From: Zavarzinella sp.
GTDB taxonomy: Bacteria; Planctomycetota; Planctomycetia; Gemmatales; Gemmataceae
NCBI GenBank assembly: GCA_041399155.1
Contig: JAWKTI010000006.1
Coordinates: forward strand, 220,718-284,717
DNA: 64,000 bases
Direction of reading: 5' to 3'
Positions within the stretch are counted from its first letter, which is position 1. Every line of letters begins with the position of its first letter. The notes below the pieces were generated by a model. It saw only the letters and a list, made by a program, of their open reading frames with translations. It was not told the DNA's origin and made no database searches. Below, piece by piece: positions 7,229-15,263 of this stretch. Made by a program: the position numbers and the translations under genes.

Positions 7229-7462
7229 TCAGAGCAGCCGCTCACGAGCGATGCGAAACACAGCCTCTAACTCATCAACCGGGATGAGCGGATAGGTGCC
7301 TTGGCCGTGTTGAAGCAACTCGATCACAATGCGACCATCGACGGCTGAAATCTCGGCGATCTGAGGTCCCGTTCCTGCGAGAAATACCTGAACGACTGGA
7401 ACTTCGTCAGGAACGCAGTAGATCGCCTCGATGGTCTTTTGCGACGTGGGCGCCACTGGCAC
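7229..7462 (-). CDS. Unknown 77-residue protein (cassette gene)
   Basis: No family recognised. A small acidic protein with a beta-strand-rich middle (VPVVQVFLAGTG, GRIVIELLQHG) and a C-terminal helix. Possible starts are GTG at 7462, which overlaps the cassette boundary heptamer, or GTG at 7456. Neither has a Shine-Dalgarno site, so translation may be leaderless or coupled. The stop falls five bases before the closing heptamer, which supports a real cassette gene rather than a chance frame. Confidence 0.55.
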   Translation of the reverse strand: MPVAPTSQKTIEAIYCVPDEVPVVQVFLAGTGPQIAEISAVDGRIVIELLQHGQGTYPLIPVDELEAVFRIARERLL

Positions 7463-7568
7463 CTAACGTAAAAGGCTCAGTTGCCGGCCACCCGCGGAGA
7501 ACAGGCTCCAAACCGACAACCCCATCATATCGCGGGCGCAGCCGGTCAACTGCATCCGGTGGTTAGGC
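7461..7568 (-). other. attC-like site between cassettes
   Basis: Near-identical sister of the site at 7117, bounded by GCCTAAC (7562-7568 on minus) and GTTAGGT (7461-7467 on minus). Its inner stem GGATGCAGTTGACCGG/CCGGCAACTGAGCC again leaves extra unpaired bases in one arm, with additional mismatches. GCCTAAC is complementary to the opening heptamer of the adjacent cassette at 8006-8012. Confidence 0.82.
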
Positions 7569-7573
7569 CACAC

Positions 7574-7996
7574 TCACAGCGAGTTCCACAGGTACATCTG
7601 CTTCTGATCTGTTTGCGCACGCAACGCGAGGTTGTGAAGATCTCGAAGAACAGGCTCAAAATCTTCTTTCGACCATCCCAGTTCTTCGACCGTTGCATCG
7701 GCACAGGCGCTCGCTGTCTCAGCCAACTTATCACCCTCTAGTGCTGCTAGAGAAGTCACCATGTCAGTCGGTACACGCATGGTCCACATCTCCGCATCTT
7801 CTTCGGTCAGCAGTGGGAACTCGCCAATCAGTTCGACCGAATCCCCGCCGCCGCGCAAAACACTAAGAATACCTGCGGCCTCGAGCGGTGTGATTCGCCG
7901 AAACTGGCACCGATCCTCGTCCGCGAATGCGGAGATACCGTCATACGCCTTCGCCGTGTCATCGTCGCCGATCAGAAAGTCGCTAAGTATGCCCAT
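7574..7996 (-). CDS. Unknown 140-residue protein (first cassette gene)
   Basis: No family recognised. Acidic soluble protein opening MGILSDFLIGDDDTAKAYDG, with FRRITPLEAAGILSVL and a helical C-terminal half ending KQMYLWNSL. The ATG at 7996 lies nine bases after the opening heptamer GTTAGGC (8006-8012), and the stop is five bases before the closing heptamer, so the frame fills the cassette. It is the first cassette met in the direction of transcription, the position normally nearest to attI in an integron. Confidence 0.65.
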   Translation of the reverse strand: MGILSDFLIGDDDTAKAYDGISAFADEDRCQFRRITPLEAAGILSVLRGGGDSVELIGEFPLLTEEDAEMWTMRVPTDMVTSLAALEGDKLAETASACADATVEELGWSKEDFEPVLRDLHNLALRAQTDQKQMYLWNSL

Positions 7997-8012
7997 GGTT
8001 TTGTGGCCTAAC

Positions 8013-8060
8013 TATAATTAGACAGAATTAAATTCCGTCTATTCTGTCAGCGATTCTGCC
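8013..8060. other. Right boundary of the cassette array, candidate attI or degenerate attC
   Basis: Beyond the last heptamer the sequence becomes A+T rich and holds a perfect 8-bp inverted repeat, GACAGAAT (8021-8028) and ATTCTGTC (8041-8048). No second RYYYAAC heptamer was found, so this is not a complete attC. It could be an attI remnant or an unrelated hairpin. The remaining stretch to 8363 holds only two short palindromic repeats. Confidence 0.3.
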
Positions 8061-8210
8061 TATCACTTTTTGTGTGATATATTCCAACGCGCATGCAAAG
8101 ATACATCATGAGGAACGTCCTCATTGGACATTATTTTACTCTGCAGATCTAAGGGGTGCAAGGAAAAAACCAGATTGCAATACAGAAAGATACACTACAT
8201 GGGTAAAACT

Positions 8211-8237
8211 GGATTCCCGCTTACGCGGGAATGACGG
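8211..8237. repeat. REP-like palindrome
   Basis: Palindrome of the type GGATTCCCGC-loop-GCGGGAATGACGG. The same motif recurs at 8285, 24397, about 30902, 34694 and 48247, always outside genes. This suggests a dispersed REP family. Confidence 0.75.
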
Positions 8238-8284
8238 TCTGTGGTGGGTGTCTGTTTATTGGACGCCCTTCGGGTTCTGCTATT

Positions 8285-8308
8285 GGTTCCCGCCTTCGCA
8301 GGAATGAT
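8285..8308. repeat. REP-like palindrome, degenerate
   Basis: Second copy 50 bp after the first, with one arm mutated (GCAGGAATGATG). Confidence 0.65.
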
Positions 8309-8363
8309 GATGGTGGGCACAATTGTCTCAAGGTAATCAGGTCGCTGTCTCGTCTGATTTTGA

Positions 8364-9086
8364 TTAAACGCTCGTGGGCAATTGCCAGTCGATGGGTGGT
8401 TTTCCTTTTTCCGTTAACGCCCGGTTGATAGCCGAAAACGGTTTACTGCCAAAAAAGCCACTGTGGGCAGACAGTGGCGACGGGTGGGCCGATTCGATCA
8501 GCGTAAGTTCTTTGCTGGTAAGGATTTGCTTCTTTTTCTGTGCAGACGCACCCCACAGGACAATCACGGTGTCTGGCAGGCGATCATTAATGCACTTCAA
8601 GACCTGATCGGTGAATTTTTCCCACCCTTTGCCTTTGTGAGAGTTGGGCTTGCCGTCCCGAACCGTCAGCACAGTGTTGAGCATAAACACCCCCTGTTTT
8701 GCCCAGCTTTCCAAAAATCCATGCTTGACCGGTGCGATACCCAGGTCATCCTGCAATTCCTGATAGATATTTCGCAATGAAGCGGGGATGCGGACACCAG
8801 GCAGCACGGAGAATGCCAGGCCGTGGCCCTGTCCTTTCCCTGGGTAGGGGTCCTGCCCCAGAATTACCACCCGCACCTGGGAAAGCGGTGTCCATTGAAA
8901 TGCCGTAAACACTTGCTCTGCAGGAGGATACACCGTTTGGCTTTCGCGTTCTGCTGCGACAAATTCATGTAATGTGTGCCAGTAATCCTGCGAAAATTCA
9001 TCTGTTAGCGCGTCAAGCCACTCGGCACCCAGTGGGGGAAGTTCACGTGGTTCATTTGGTACTTCGTCGAATAGTCCTGCCTGCAC
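8364..9086 (-). CDS. ung: Uracil-DNA glycosylase, family 1
   Basis: Removes uracil from DNA as the first step of base excision repair, in the cytoplasm. The water-activating motif appears as GQDPYPGKGQGHGLAF, the substrate-binding motif as LLNTVLTV-like MLNTVLTV, and the DNA-binding loop as HPSPLSAHSGFFG. Length of about 240 residues is standard. Position six of the first motif is Pro where E. coli has His, a variation also seen in actinobacterial enzymes. GTG at 9086 is preferred, with GGGG seven bases upstream; an in-frame TTG at 9101 would add five residues. The gene stands alone, with no partner in an operon. Confidence 0.95.
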   Translation of the reverse strand: MQAGLFDEVPNEPRELPPLGAEWLDALTDEFSQDYWHTLHEFVAAERESQTVYPPAEQVFTAFQWTPLSQVRVVILGQDPYPGKGQGHGLAFSVLPGVRIPASLRNIYQELQDDLGIAPVKHGFLESWAKQGVFMLNTVLTVRDGKPNSHKGKGWEKFTDQVLKCINDRLPDTVIVLWGASAQKKKQILTSKELTLIESAHPSPLSAHSGFFGSKPFSAINRALTEKGKPPIDWQLPTSV

Positions 9087-9101
9087 TGTGCGGCCCCACA
9101 A

Positions 9102-9481
9102 AATGGTGATTCTGGAGACAGTTTATTTTTTTTGTGCAAAAGGGGCCCAATAATAGGATTTGTGTGTGCTGCTGCACTGTGGTCATGAGTGTAATGTGGG
9201 CTACGAAAACGTACAGTCAAACATTCGCCTGAATGTTAGTTTGAGATTTTTCACAAAATAATTGTGATTGCCACAAACTACTGTATGCACAGAACTTATG
9301 GCGATGAAAAATCAGAAGGATATCATGCAGGAATTAAGAAAAACTGAGCAAGTATACAGATAGTGGATATATTAATATACGCACGTGCAATATATGTGCG
9401 GGGGAAATATTGTTGAAGGAGGCATCGAATGAAAACAAACCAGTGGTGAAGGTACTAGATTGTTATGCAGAATAGCCGATC
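9102..9481. other. Intergenic region, no gene seen
   Basis: A+T-rich stretch between two minus-strand genes. No open frame of note, no RNA signature and no repeat shared with the rest of the window was seen. It should hold the promoter of the glycosylase gene. Confidence 0.6.
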
Positions 9482-10411
9482 TTATTCTTCATCGGCGGCA
9501 CGGACAATCAGGACAGGGCCAACGGCACCGCGAACTACCTTATCTGCGACAGAGCCAAAGAGCATTCGCGAAAGCCCACCATGCCCATGGCTGGCAAGTG
9601 CGATCAGAGTTTCTGGTGACCCAGCCTGGGCAAGGATTTCTGCAGAGGCGGTGCCATGCTCCAGCACTCTCTGTTCAATGGGCAAGCCGCAGTGCGAATG
9701 CTGCTCTGCAACCCCCTGAACATACGCTTTGGCAGCAGGCAATGCCCTTTCAATCAGTTCCAGGTCGAGGCCGGGTTTGTTGATGCGGGCAATCAGGCCG
9801 CGAATATCTTCCACCGAATCGAGTACCAATAAGAGCGTAACACTCGCTTGAAACTCTTTCGCCAGTGCGAAACCCGGTGCCAGTGCCTGTTCAGCAAATC
9901 GCGAACCATCCAAAGGAATCACGACATGCTTGATCGTTGGCGTCCCTGTGGGCTGTTGTTCCGGGTCGGCTCGCACTAGCAGAATCTTGCCCGTGGCAAT
10001 TTTCAGATACGAATCGGCCACGCTGCCCAGCCAGAAGCGGGCGAAGGCACCCTTGCCGTGGGTGGTCATCACTGTGAGATCAACCTGTTGTTCCTGAGCA
10101 TAATTTGCCAGGACCCCTGCGGTCGATTCAGAACCATCAATCAAAGTGCCAGATACCTGGAGCGAAGGATAAGTCTGGCCGACGGCTTGTGCCTGCTGTT
10201 CGATCGCATCCTTTTGAACCACTTTGGATTCTTCGTAAATGCTTGGATCGCCACTGGCAATACCCTCGCCACCGAAATAGGGCATCGGCTGGATGAATAC
10301 CCGCGTCAGGCACAGTTCTGCACCCCACTTGCCTGCAAGTGTTGCAGCCCACGGAATGGCGAATTGCGCTGCGGCTGAGCCATCCAGTGGTACAAGGATT
10401 TTCTTCAACAT
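9482..10411 (-). CDS. Tandem universal stress protein (two UspA domains)
   Basis: A 309-residue protein with two UspA folds at about residues 1-150 and 160-305. Each starts with a hydrophobic strand and PLDGS (ILVPLDGSAAA, VVIPLDGSRFA) and ends with the ATP-binding loop (THGKGAFARFWLGSVAD; SHGHGGLSRMLFGSVAD). Both nucleotide loops look intact, so it probably binds ATP. GGGAGG lies seven bases upstream of the ATG. It is a monocistronic gene, and the specific stress it answers cannot be told from the sequence. Confidence 0.93.
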   Translation of the reverse strand: MLKKILVPLDGSAAAQFAIPWAATLAGKWGAELCLTRVFIQPMPYFGGEGIASGDPSIYEESKVVQKDAIEQQAQAVGQTYPSLQVSGTLIDGSESTAGVLANYAQEQQVDLTVMTTHGKGAFARFWLGSVADSYLKIATGKILLVRADPEQQPTGTPTIKHVVIPLDGSRFAEQALAPGFALAKEFQASVTLLLVLDSVEDIRGLIARINKPGLDLELIERALPAAKAYVQGVAEQHSHCGLPIEQRVLEHGTASAEILAQAGSPETLIALASHGHGGLSRMLFGSVADKVVRGAVGPVLIVRAADEE

Positions 10412-10623
10412 GACTAGTTCCTCCCTGGTTAAAGTGATGGTGGCAGATTACATGACTGCGAGCAAGTTATCCAGAAGAACCACCACCATCTATTTTACAG
10501 CAAAACAGGTTTGATTGTGGATTTTCAGGATACTTTTTCAGGATGCCCTTGGAGAGGAGATCGTGGTAAGGAAAACAAGTTTCGTGCAGGAATGGCAAAT
10601 GGAAAAAGTGCGGTGGCCAACAA

Positions 10624-11910
10624 TTACTTGCGGGGCCGAATTGCCCGGGGAGCATTCAGTTTCACTGATTTCTTCACCAGCCATTCGATTCCCAGTTTAC
10701 CGGGTTTTACCGTCAGATCCATGCGGGAGATACCAATCTGGATCCGGTTATAATCGGCGGAGTTCACTCGGAATTCAAAGGTATCGTTGGGGTTGTCCCA
10801 CGCAGCGACTACCGCGTAGTATGTTTTGCTGTTGTTCTTGCCTGTTGAAAAACGCTTATTCACCACCACCTGCGAGTGGGTAACGGCTGGTTTGGAATCG
10901 AGCAACGCATTGATGCCAGATAGCGTGCCCAAGGTTCCCAGTGGCATCGTGAACATGGCTACGAGCATCATGGCTTTCCACTTATCGTGGGAGGTACTGG
11001 TGCCACGCACGGCAAAAGCACACAACCACCCATAGACAAACATGACGGGTAGAATCGCCATCAGTGCGGCCAAGAGGATCTTCGATTCCCGCATCGCTGG
11101 GTGGGTAAACGTCAGAATAAATGCCACTGCAAAAACGATCTGAAAGGTCCAAAGGAGCGTTTTGCCCACTCCCAGGGAGTGGGATTGTTTTTCCACCAGC
11201 TCTGTGTCAATTTGCTGGGGCAAATCTTCAGCCAACTTCAGCAATATCTGTCCGGTGCGGTCCTGTAAGTCAGCTTCACCATTTTTTAATGGATCAAAAT
11301 TGGCCCAATAGGCCACAATCTCGGTGCCAGTAATGCGGATTTCGGTATATCCCAGATTTCGCAGTGCCAGAATGGCCACCCGCCGCACCGGTTCTTTCAG
11401 GAATTCTTCCACGTAAGAGTTGGAAGGACAACGAATAAAGATCGCATCGTCAAACTCCGCATCACCCGTCTGGTGTTCGTGGGCGATCCCCATCCGCTTG
11501 CTCCAGCGATCAAACCACGTTTCCTCATTAAAAGTCATGGTGGTGGGCACAGCAGCATTGACGCTGATTGCCAGATCTGCCGGTCGGCCATTCTTGCCCG
11601 GAACCGCCTTGCGGAACAGCACCTGATAAGGTTGTCCCACCACTTCGCGGATTTGGGGCAGATCGGAAACAAAATCCCCCACGCGGGTGCCACCCTGTTT
11701 TTTCAGGGCTTCTTCTTTGAGCTTTTTCACCCCTTCCTGGACTATTTTGATGCACTTCACAAATGCAAACCCACAGATGATCGACAGGATAATGCATGCC
11801 GCCATCGGGATATACATTTTCTCCATGGCAAAGATAGCAATGCCGATCACACTGGCAATTTCCACCACCAGACAGATAGGAATCAACAGAATAACACCAA
11901 TCCGAGACAT
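10624..11910 (-). CDS. Membrane protein of unknown function
   Basis: About 428 residues. Two hydrophobic segments open the protein (RIGVILLIPICLVVEIASVI and MYIPMAACIILSIICGFAFV), followed by a charged cytoplasmic-looking helix and a large soluble region. Three more hydrophobic segments lie near residues 255-345, and a soluble beta-rich tail ends in a basic RAIRPRK. No known domain recognised. The ATG at 11910 is preferred because GAGG precedes it by seven bases; residues upstream of it to 11958 lack membrane or domain character. Confidence 0.75.
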   Translation of the reverse strand: MSRIGVILLIPICLVVEIASVIGIAIFAMEKMYIPMAACIILSIICGFAFVKCIKIVQEGVKKLKEEALKKQGGTRVGDFVSDLPQIREVVGQPYQVLFRKAVPGKNGRPADLAISVNAAVPTTMTFNEETWFDRWSKRMGIAHEHQTGDAEFDDAIFIRCPSNSYVEEFLKEPVRRVAILALRNLGYTEIRITGTEIVAYWANFDPLKNGEADLQDRTGQILLKLAEDLPQQIDTELVEKQSHSLGVGKTLLWTFQIVFAVAFILTFTHPAMRESKILLAALMAILPVMFVYGWLCAFAVRGTSTSHDKWKAMMLVAMFTMPLGTLGTLSGINALLDSKPAVTHSQVVVNKRFSTGKNNSKTYYAVVAAWDNPNDTFEFRVNSADYNRIQIGISRMDLTVKPGKLGIEWLVKKSVKLNAPRAIRPRK

Positions 11911-12222
11911 GAATTTTCCTCTATTGTGCGTGCTTGCGAGCCGCCCACATGGGGTCATTATGAGGCAATCTTACCCCACGATGGGCAGAAAGAAACCGTT
12001 TGTAGTGCTAAAATGGCTCTTTTCATCTGACCACCTGGGAAGTGTCGGAGAACCTTGACAATCAGTGGCAGCTATTTATGATAACTCTCTAAGAATTGTT
12101 TGTTCTTGAAATTTCTCCCATCTTCTGTCAGGATTGAACAGGTAAACTGTTCTAAATTCTGAGCGTCACGGCAAACAGTTTGAAAAAATTGTCCCACCTA
12201 CCTGAAATGAAGTGATCACTGA
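11911..12222. other. Divergent intergenic region
   Basis: Separates the minus-strand membrane protein from the plus-strand DUF1592-type gene and should carry both promoters. No clear promoter match, RNA or repeat could be assigned. Confidence 0.5.
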
Positions 12223-15200
12223 ATGAAACATCGTAGCACGACAATAAAAATAATGCGATACGTGGGGCTTTTCGTATTTCTGGCCGCCCCACTTTCTGCA
12301 CAAGAGTCGGGCACCGCAGCCCAGGTGCTGGATACCTATTGCATTTCCTGCCATGGCCCCATGAAGCAACAAAGTGGGATTCGCTTCGATGCACTGGAAA
12401 CGATCGACACTGTCGACCTACAGGCATTGTTTCTAAAGGCACAGGAAGCTGTTCACACGAAGCAGATGCCGCCAGCCAAAGCGAAACAACCCACCGCAGC
12501 AGAAAGGAAAGTTCTGCAGGATTGGCTCCAGGAGCAATTGAAGGGTGAAGCTGCAGAAAAATTAAAAGAAAAGTTACTGCGACCGGAAGCGGGCAATTAT
12601 GTGGATCATGATGATCTGTTTTCGGGTAAGTATGCCCACTTGCAGGGGTATACAGAAGACCGTCGCTGGTTGATCAGCCAGTATATCTTCGAGGCAAAGT
12701 TCAATCGCATCCTGAAGCACCAGCCATTTGTCACAATTGATGGCAAACGCTGGAATGTGGTAGGCAGCAATAACCGAAGTGTCAGCCTGACCAATCCGTT
12801 TCTTCTCCCCACCAATTCGGGTGTGCGTTATTACAGCAACGAAACCCTGAACGGTGGGCACCTGCTGACCATGCTGACGAATGCCCGATCTGCTTCTGCG
12901 GCAATCATGCGACTGGCAGACCGAGATAAGAGATTTTTACCAGCGGTCGCGAGTATTCTGGAACTGGAAAGCAAAAATAAGCTGACACTGGAATCCAGAA
13001 GGAAGTTTCTGGACACACATATTGAGCGGGTATTACAGGACCTGTATGGGGATAAACATCAGGAACTGCTGCCTAGGTTTGTTCGCGTTGAGGTCGCCCC
13101 ACCGATCAGTGGGGAAGAGGCAACCAAAAAAGCACCTTTCCATGCTGCGAACCCAGGGAATGCAGAACTCGAACTGATTTTCCGGACGATGCGTCGTCAT
13201 CAGAAGCCAAATCAAACGGATGCACAACTTCTGGAAGCTTGTGAAAAAGAATGGTTCTATTTCGGCCACGAAGTACGCACCATCCAAACACGGATCACCT
13301 TCCTGAATAATTACATGGTGGAATGGCGGCAACAAATCAATGTTCACAAAATGGATGAACGCTATAAGGAAGTTGTTTTCAAGCCTCTGCCAGCAGAGGA
13401 AATGAAAATTGTTGCCGAAACGATCCGCAGACTTCGCAAGCCAGGAGATCGTTATCTGGACGTGGTGGCAAAATGCACTGAAGAGTGGGCGAAAGGGTTC
13501 GAACAACAAAGAATCGCTGCTGGTTCCCCACCAGCAGATCAGGTACGTGCCCTGGTGGTCCAGATGTTCCAATTGATCCTGGAACGCCCACCGAACAGTG
13601 AGGAAAGCCAGGAATACACCGATTTGACACAGAAGTATTCTCAGCAGCTTGGTCGCCAGCCTGCCATCGAGAAACTGATTCAAACCCTGATTCTCAATAC
13701 TGAGTTTGTTTACCGCAGCGAATTTGGGCAGAGCACAGCAGATCAGCATGATCGGCGAATGATGACTCCACGTGATGCCAGCTACGCAATTGCTTACGCA
13801 CTGACGGATAGTTCTCCAGATGCAGAACTCGCCAAGGCGGCGGCTGAGGGCAGATTGAACACGCGAGCAGACTACGAACGCGAGGTGCGTCGAATGCTTG
13901 CGAAGCGGGATCAGGTTTCCATTATTGATGAAGCGGTGAACCATCAGGACTGCCCGAATTTCACCCGCATGCCGATCCGCGAACTCCGCTTCTTTCGCGA
14001 TTTCTTTGGTTACCCGAATCTGCTGGCGATTTTCAAGGATCGCAAGCGCTTTGGTGCGGAGTACGATCAATCCCGTGTCCGCCTGGTGGCTGAAACTGAC
14101 ATGCTGGTGGAGCACATTCTGGAACAGGACAAAGATGTATTGAAGACCCTGTTAACTACGGACAGGTTTTATGTCTACCACAGTGGGGACAACGTAGCGA
14201 TGCAGGAAGCCGCGGACCGCATTCGCCGGATTTATGACCACTTTAAAGGGGAAGACTGGCAGAACTATACCATTGAAGACCTTGCCAGACACAAAGATTT
14301 CATCGCCAGGGAAAAAATGCGGGGCATTGATGTGAACCGGTTGGCGAAAGACCGACGTTACAACCCGTTGCAGGCATTCAAAACGCAGATGGCCAGCTTT
14401 ACCCTTCGCCTGGAACATGGGCAAACCGCAGCAGCACCGTATAACTCGTTTCCTGCCCACGGGATGGCGAATGCCAGCACGCGTTACGGTGGGCGGCTGC
14501 ACAGCCCGGAAGTAGCGAATTTCTTCGATATCGACCTGAAAAATTGGAACTATCCCACGGCACAGCCCACACCGATAGCCAACCGCATGGGAATGTTGAC
14601 CCACCCAGCCTGGTTGATTGCCCACGCACAGAATACCGAAACCGACCCGATTCACCGTGGGAAGTGGATTCGCGAAAAACTACTCGCGGGTACTATACCG
14701 GATGTGCCGATCACGGTTGATGCCGTGATTCCGGAAGATCCCCACCACACGCTGAGACATCGGCTTGAAGCCAAAACCAATAATCAGTACTGCATGTCCT
14801 GCCACAGTAAAATGAACCCCCTGGGGGTACCATTTGAGATTTATGATGATTTTGGCCGATATCGTACCCAGGAGCGGCTGGAATATCCAGAAAATCTGAT
14901 TAAAAAGGTGGAGGATAAAGGCCCCATTGAAAGCGATCTGCGAGACATTTACAAGACACTGCCGATTGACCCAAGTGGGTATCTTGAAGGCACCGGAGAT
15001 GCAACGCTGGATGGCAACGTGACTGATGCACTGGACTTGATTGGCCGGCTGGCGAAATCTGATCGCGTCCGCCAATCGATGATCCGCCACGCATTCCGCT
15101 ATTTCATGGGTCGGAACGAGACGCTTTCTGACTCCAGAACATTGATCGAAGCTGATCGTGCCTACCTGAAAAGTGGTGGCAGCTTCGATGCCTTGATTGT

Positions 15201-15258
15201 TTCCTTATTAACTTCTGATTCGTTTATTTACCGAAAGGCTCCCAAGCCAAAGGAATAG
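12223..15258 (+). CDS. Exported DUF1592/DUF1588-type cytochrome-like protein
   Basis: A 1011-residue protein with an N-terminal signal peptide (MRYVGLFVFLAAPLSAQ within the first 27 residues). A PSD1-type heme motif CISCHG lies near residue 40, with the partner MPPA further on. The middle carries the DUF1592-like region, and the C-terminal quarter holds a second CMSCH motif near residue 857 followed by NPLGVPFEIYDDFGRYR. A final segment resembles DUF1585 (AFRYFMGRNET). Five bases separate its stop from the DUF1552 start, the standard planctomycete pair. It is a paralogue of the gene at the left edge but diverged strongly. An internal ATG (12253) is an alternative start. Confidence 0.9.
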   Translation: MKHRSTTIKIMRYVGLFVFLAAPLSAQESGTAAQVLDTYCISCHGPMKQQSGIRFDALETIDTVDLQALFLKAQEAVHTKQMPPAKAKQPTAAERKVLQDWLQEQLKGEAAEKLKEKLLRPEAGNYVDHDDLFSGKYAHLQGYTEDRRWLISQYIFEAKFNRILKHQPFVTIDGKRWNVVGSNNRSVSLTNPFLLPTNSGVRYYSNETLNGGHLLTMLTNARSASAAIMRLADRDKRFLPAVASILELESKNKLTLESRRKFLDTHIERVLQDLYGDKHQELLPRFVRVEVAPPISGEEATKKAPFHAANPGNAELELIFRTMRRHQKPNQTDAQLLEACEKEWFYFGHEVRTIQTRITFLNNYMVEWRQQINVHKMDERYKEVVFKPLPAEEMKIVAETIRRLRKPGDRYLDVVAKCTEEWAKGFEQQRIAAGSPPADQVRALVVQMFQLILERPPNSEESQEYTDLTQKYSQQLGRQPAIEKLIQTLILNTEFVYRSEFGQSTADQHDRRMMTPRDASYAIAYALTDSSPDAELAKAAAEGRLNTRADYEREVRRMLAKRDQVSIIDEAVNHQDCPNFTRMPIRELRFFRDFFGYPNLLAIFKDRKRFGAEYDQSRVRLVAETDMLVEHILEQDKDVLKTLLTTDRFYVYHSGDNVAMQEAADRIRRIYDHFKGEDWQNYTIEDLARHKDFIAREKMRGIDVNRLAKDRRYNPLQAFKTQMASFTLRLEHGQTAAAPYNSFPAHGMANASTRYGGRLHSPEVANFFDIDLKNWNYPTAQPTPIANRMGMLTHPAWLIAHAQNTETDPIHRGKWIREKLLAGTIPDVPITVDAVIPEDPHHTLRHRLEAKTNNQYCMSCHSKMNPLGVPFEIYDDFGRYRTQERLEYPENLIKKVEDKGPIESDLRDIYKTLPIDPSGYLEGTGDATLDGNVTDALDLIGRLAKSDRVRQSMIRHAFRYFMGRNETLSDSRTLIEADRAYLKSGGSFDALIVSLLTSDSFIYRKAPKPKE

Positions 15259-15263
15259 ATACT

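Larger units (their letters stand above)
2931..8012 (-). mobile_element. Integron-like gene cassette array without visible integrase (CALIN-like)
   Basis: Eight coding cassettes (nine genes) are packed head to tail on the minus strand, separated by imperfect palindromes bounded by heptamers of the attC type (RYYYAAC and GTTRRRY). Where it can be checked, the heptamer opening a cassette is complementary to the one closing the same cassette: GTTATCC/GGATAAC for the cassettes starting at 4204 and 6400, GTTCGCT/AGCGAAC at 7123, GTTAGGT/ACCTAAC at 7467, GTTAGGC/GCCTAAC at 8012. That is expected of excisable cassettes. Starts lie 8-40 bases after the opening heptamer and stops next to or inside the closing one. 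Read in transcription order, the array enters at 8012 and ends near 2931. No tyrosine recombinase is encoded in the window. Cargo is unrelated small genes: a toxin-antitoxin pair, three immunity-type families, DUF4177 and unknowns. Confidence 0.82.

Noticed and set aside
7101..7229. Long N-terminus for the Imm7 protein (start at 7229)
   Set aside because: The extra 43 residues translate the attC-like site; the start at 7100 has a ribosome site and the family N-terminus.
13033..14115. A 360-codon minus-strand frame inside the DUF1592-type gene
   Set aside because: It is a shadow of a well-supported plus-strand gene and has no recognisable domain.
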